Source of the DNA: Candidatus Scatomorpha merdipullorum
GTDB taxonomy: Bacteria > Bacillota > Clostridia > Oscillospirales > Oscillospiraceae
DNA: 7,406 nucleotides
NCBI GenBank assembly: GCA_018716795.1
Contig: DVJK01000027.1
Coordinates: forward strand, 1 to 7,406
Reading direction: 5' to 3'
Position numbers and translations under genes: made by a program. Below are positions 4,821 to 7,406 of the stretch, piece after piece; within the stretch, counting starts at the first letter, position 1; the number at the start of each line of letters is the position of its first letter. The notes beneath the pieces were generated by a model that was not told the origin of the DNA, made no database searches, and saw only the letters and a program-made list of their open reading frames with translations.

Positions 4821-5183
4821 ATGGGCGAGAACTACATCACCTGCCAGGGCGAGAAGGGCAGCATAAATATCTCCGAGGACGTGCTGTACTCCATGGTGCG
4901 CGCGGCCGTCGGCGAGATAGACGGCGTCGCGGCGCTCTCCAACAACGCCGGGACTGAGCTCGCGGAGCTCCTGGGCATCAAGAACGCCGGCAAGGGCGTC
5001 AAGGTGCAGATTCAGGACGGCAAGATTACGGTTGACATAATTATTATGGTCCGCTACGGCGAGAACGTCGTCGGCGTGGCCAAGCAGGTGCAGGACGCCG
5101 TCACGGCGGCCGTGGAGTCCATGACCGGCATGGGCGAGCCCGTCGTCAACGTCCACGTCTCGGGCGTGGCCTTCGACAAATGA
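4821..5183 (+). CDS. yqhY: Asp23/Gls24 family envelope stress-type protein (YqhY-like)
   Basis: This 120-residue protein belongs to the Asp23 (DUF322) family, small cytosolic proteins of Firmicutes often encoded beside nusB. Visible family traits are a strand GSINISEDVLYSMVRAAV (13-30), the EIDGVAALS segment (about 32-40), a Gly/Lys turn GIKNAGKGVKV, a long strand ITVDIIIMVRYGENV, a helix VAKQVQDAVTAAVESMTG and the closing VVNVHVSGVAF. The start is firm: AAGGAGG at 4806-4812 with an 8-base spacer. The stop overlaps the nusB ATG. In B. subtilis YqhY is encoded with and functionally linked to acetyl-CoA carboxylase genes accB and accC; those genes are absent here, so that role cannot be inferred from context. 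The molecular function is not well defined. Confidence 0.9.
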   Translation: MGENYITCQGEKGSINISEDVLYSMVRAAVGEIDGVAALSNNAGTELAELLGIKNAGKGVKVQIQDGKITVDIIIMVRYGENVVGVAKQVQDAVTAAVESMTGMGEPVVNVHVSGVAFDK

Positions 5184-5650
5184 CCAGGACGAGGGCCAGA
5201 GAGGCCGCGGTCCGGCTTATTTACGCTCAGGCGGCCTCGGGGCTGGCGCCGGACGAGCTGGTTGAGGAGTATTTTGAGCCTGAGCACCTCGCCTCCCTCG
5301 CGGAGGAGGAGGGCGCGATAACCGAGCGGCCCGATGAGGCCCAGCTCGGGTATATCAAGCGCCTCGTCTCCCTCGCGGCGGAGCACCGCCTTGAGCTGGA
5401 CGAGCTCATCCGCCGCCACGCCCGCGGCTGGAAGCCGGAGCGCATAAGCCGCACCGCCATGGCCGTCCTCAGATGCGCGCTCACGGAGATAGAGTATCTG
5501 GACGATCCGGAGGTCACGCCCGGCGTCGCCATAAACGAGGCCGTCCAGCTCGCCAAGAGCTTTGAGGAGCCGGAGACCGTCGCCTTCATAAACGGCGTCC
5601 TCGGCGGCTTCGTCCGCGGCGGGGACGAGGGCCCGGAGAGCGGCGAATGA
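5180..5650 (+). CDS. nusB: Transcription antitermination factor NusB
   Basis: NusB binds boxA RNA together with S10 (NusE) and supports rRNA transcription antitermination. The 156-residue protein is all-helical in type. It has the N-terminal RNA-binding start TRTRAREAAVRLIYAQ (2-17), a longer acidic middle, then the family blocks WKPERISRTAMAVLRCAL (84-101) and VAINEAVQLAKSF (116-128), followed by FINGVLGGFVR. The basic N-terminal helix is intact. The last residues are an acidic, probably disordered tail. The ATG overlaps the asp23 stop (ATGA) and the stop overlaps xseA in the same way, so the three genes are probably translationally coupled. The length is slightly above the common 130-145. 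Confidence 0.95.
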   Translation: MTRTRAREAAVRLIYAQAASGLAPDELVEEYFEPEHLASLAEEEGAITERPDEAQLGYIKRLVSLAAEHRLELDELIRRHARGWKPERISRTAMAVLRCALTEIEYLDDPEVTPGVAINEAVQLAKSFEEPETVAFINGVLGGFVRGGDEGPESGE

Positions 5651-6921
5651 CGCGCCCCGAGCCCGTCTCCGTCAGGGAGCTCAACGCCTACATAAAGTCG
5701 CTCATAGACTCGGACGGCTATCTCGGCTCCGTCGCCGTGCGCGGCGAGCTTTCAAACTACAAGGTCTACCCCTCTGGCCACCACTACTTCACGCTCAAGG
5801 ACGCGGAGAGCTCGGTGCGCTGCGTCATGTTCCGCTCGGCGGCCTCAAAGCTCCGCTTCAGGCCGGAGAGCGGCATGGGCGTCATAGTCTACGGCCGCGT
5901 GAGCGTCTATCCGCGCGACGGGGCCTACCAGCTCTACTGCGAGGCCATACTGCCCGAGGGCAGCGGCGCGCTTCAGCTCGCCTACGAGCAGCTCAGGGAG
6001 AAGCTGGCCAAGGAGGGCCTTTTCGACCGCGAGCACAAAAAACCGATACCCCGCTATCCGGAGCGCATCGCCGTCGTCACCTCGAGCGCGGGCGCGGCGG
6101 TTCACGACATCATCCGCGTGCTGCGCCGCCGCTGGCCGCTTGCGAAGGTCATTCTCCTGCCCGTGCGCGTGCAGGGCGAGGAGGCCCCGCCGGAGATAGC
6201 CGCGGCGATACGCTGGGCGAGCGAGCACCGCATCGCCGACACGCTCATAACCGGGCGCGGCGGCGGCTCTATCGAGGACCTCTGGGCCTTCAACGACGAG
6301 CGCGTGGCCCGCGCGATATACGACTGCGAGATACCCGTCATCTCCGCCGTGGGGCACGAGCCGGACGTGACGATTGCGGACTTCGTGGCGGACCTTCGCG
6401 CCGCGACGCCCTCAAACGCCGCCGAGCTCGCCGCGCCGGACGTAAACGAGCTCCTGCAGGCCATAGACAGCGCGCGAAGCCGCCTCGACAGGGCGGTTTT
6501 GAAGAAGGTGGGCGCCGGGCGCGAGAGCCTGGACGCCCTCGCCTCCCGCCGCGTCCTCGTGAGCGCGACGGGCTTCATAGAGCAGCGGAGGCTCCGCCTC
6601 GACGCGCTCAAAACCCGGCTCGAGGGCACGCTCGGCTTTGTGGAAAGGCTCAAAAGCCGGCTCGAGGCCGCGTCGGCCCGCCTGAACGGCGCGGCGGACG
6701 CCTCCCTCGCGGCGCGGAAGAACGAATACGTGCGCCTCGCCGCCAAGCTCGACGCGCTGAGCCCGCTGAAGGTCCTCTCGCGCGGCTATGCGATAGCCCT
6801 CGACGCCGAGGGCCGCGCGGTGAAGGACGCCCGAGGCGTCGCCGTGGGCGAGCGCCTGACCGTAAAACTGAACTCCGGGGCCCTGGGCTGCCGGGTGGAG
6901 GAAAGCTATGGAGAACAATGA
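5647..6921 (+). CDS. xseA: Exodeoxyribonuclease VII large subunit
   Basis: XseA is the catalytic subunit of exonuclease VII, which degrades single-stranded DNA from both ends into oligonucleotides. The 424-residue protein has an N-terminal OB-fold (about 5-100, with VRGELSNYKVYPSGHHYFTLKD), a catalytic domain (about 125-255) and a long helical coiled-coil region (about 260-385) where XseB subunits dock. Key motifs are intact: GRGGGSIEDLWAFNDE (203-218) and AVGHEPDVTIADFVADLRA (234-252), with His237 and Asp240 matching residues known to be needed for activity in the E. coli enzyme. RGYAI near the C-terminus is also typical. The ATG overlaps the nusB stop. folD, which lies between nusB and xseA in B. 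subtilis, is missing. The 3' end overlaps xseB by 14 bases. Confidence 0.97.
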   Translation: MTRPEPVSVRELNAYIKSLIDSDGYLGSVAVRGELSNYKVYPSGHHYFTLKDAESSVRCVMFRSAASKLRFRPESGMGVIVYGRVSVYPRDGAYQLYCEAILPEGSGALQLAYEQLREKLAKEGLFDREHKKPIPRYPERIAVVTSSAGAAVHDIIRVLRRRWPLAKVILLPVRVQGEEAPPEIAAAIRWASEHRIADTLITGRGGGSIEDLWAFNDERVARAIYDCEIPVISAVGHEPDVTIADFVADLRAATPSNAAELAAPDVNELLQAIDSARSRLDRAVLKKVGAGRESLDALASRRVLVSATGFIEQRRLRLDALKTRLEGTLGFVERLKSRLEAASARLNGAADASLAARKNEYVRLAAKLDALSPLKVLSRGYAIALDAEGRAVKDARGVAVGERLTVKLNSGALGCRVEESYGEQ

Positions 6922-7180
6922 AAGCAAGGCCCCGGCCAAATCCCGGGCAAAGAAGGCCCCGAGCTTTGAGCAGCAGCTCACGCGCCTCGGCGAGATTGTC
7001 CGCGCCCTCGAGGCGGGCGACACCACGCTGGCCGACTCCCTCAAGCTTTTTGAGGAGGGCGCGGCCCTCGTCGCGTCCTGCACGAAGGAGCTCGACGAGG
7101 CGGAGCAGCGCGTGGTGAAGCTGCGCTCCGGCCCCGACGGCGAGACCGTCGAGGAGCCCTTTGGGGAGGAAGCGCCATGA
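6908..7180 (+). CDS. xseB: Exodeoxyribonuclease VII small subunit
   Basis: XseB binds the helical arm of XseA in several copies and is required for stable exonuclease VII activity. The protein has 90 residues, slightly above the usual 60-80. The conserved core runs from SFEQQLTRLGEIVRALEAGD (19-38) through LADSLKLFEEGAALVASC to LDEAEQRVVKL, the helical hairpin of the family. A Lys/Ala-rich N-terminus (about 6-17) and an acidic C-terminal tail are extra. GGAGG at 6897-6901 lies 6 bases before the ATG and falls inside xseA, whose last 14 bases overlap this gene; coupling of the two subunits fits their complex. The stop overlaps the next start (ATGA). Confidence 0.95.
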   Translation: MENNESKAPAKSRAKKAPSFEQQLTRLGEIVRALEAGDTTLADSLKLFEEGAALVASCTKELDEAEQRVVKLRSGPDGETVEEPFGEEAP

Positions 7181-7406
7181 CCTACGACGAGCGCTATAAA
7201 GCCTATCTTGAGCTGCTGGAGCCCGCGCTCAAGAGCTGCTTCGGCTCCGAGCGCGGCTATGAGTTCGACGGCCTGCTCGACGCGATGGACTACTCCCTCA
7301 CCGCCGGCGGCAAGAGGATACGCCCGGTGCTGACGCTTGAGTTCGCGCGCCTGAACGGGCTCGAGCCGGAGAGGGCCCTGCCCGTGGCCTGCGCCGTCGA
7401 GATGCT
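7177..7406 (+). CDS. ispA: Polyprenyl (farnesyl/geranyl) diphosphate synthase, 5' part
   Basis: Only the first 76 codons are present; the gene runs off the right edge. The protein begins MTYDERYKAYLELLEPALKS and contains AMDYSLTAGGKRIRPVL (36-52), whose GGKRIRP binds the diphosphate of isopentenyl diphosphate, followed by the ALPVACAVEM block that precedes the first Asp-rich motif in this family. The Asp-rich catalytic motifs lie beyond the window, so chain-length specificity cannot be judged; ispA is chosen because it follows xseB in many bacteria. GGGGAGGA at 7163-7170 gives an SD with 6-base spacing, and the ATG overlaps the xseB stop. It would supply C15 precursors for undecaprenyl phosphate and other isoprenoids. 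Confidence 0.92.
   Translation, partial: MTYDERYKAYLELLEPALKSCFGSERGYEFDGLLDAMDYSLTAGGKRIRPVLTLEFARLNGLEPERALPVACAVEM

Noticed and set aside
4681..4866. Possible 61-codon gene after spoIIIAH
   Set aside because: It runs through the hairpin, the promoter and the asp23 start, and has no SD of its own.

Overview
This window is an ordinary but well-preserved chromosomal stretch of an endospore-forming, high-GC member of the Clostridia. I would guess an Oscillospirales (Ruminococcaceae/Oscillospiraceae-like) gut lineage. The evidence is the complete eight-gene spoIIIA sporulation operon, strong GGAGG-type ribosome binding sites, and GC-rich codon use throughout. The exact taxon is inference.

Layout. 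Positions 1-7 hold the first codons of a divergent minus-strand gene, with its own SD and a near-consensus sigma-A promoter (42-70). Positions 8-224 form the divergent intergenic region, which contains two sigma-E-like promoter candidates pointing right. spoIIIAA to spoIIIAH fill 225-4684 on the plus strand, mostly with start/stop overlaps. A perfect GC-rich hairpin (4691-4726) and a sigma-A-like extended -10 promoter (4758-4786) separate this block from a second plus-strand operon. That operon is asp23/yqhY (4821-5183), nusB (5180-5650), xseA (5647-6921), xseB (6908-7180) and a farnesyl/geranyl diphosphate synthase gene (ispA, 7177 to the window end), all with overlapping ends.

How the genes work together. 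The SpoIIIA proteins build the mother-cell half of the transenvelope channel (the A-Q complex, or feeding tube) joining mother cell and forespore after engulfment. AA is the cytoplasmic ATPase. AB to AE are the inner-membrane platform. AF, AG and AH carry ring-building motif domains in the intermembrane space. The second operon is housekeeping: an alkaline-shock-like protein, the NusB antitermination factor, both subunits of exonuclease VII, and the start of isoprenoid synthesis. The order follows the known Firmicutes neighbourhood, but accB-accC and folD, present at this locus in Bacillus subtilis, are absent.

The most interesting point is SpoIIIAG. It is complete and well framed but only 102 residues, and it seems to lack the whole insertion that interrupts its ring-building fold in B. 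subtilis. I see no mobile element, CRISPR array, tRNA, rRNA or novel defence-type system here, and no gene-free stretch longer than 300 bases.
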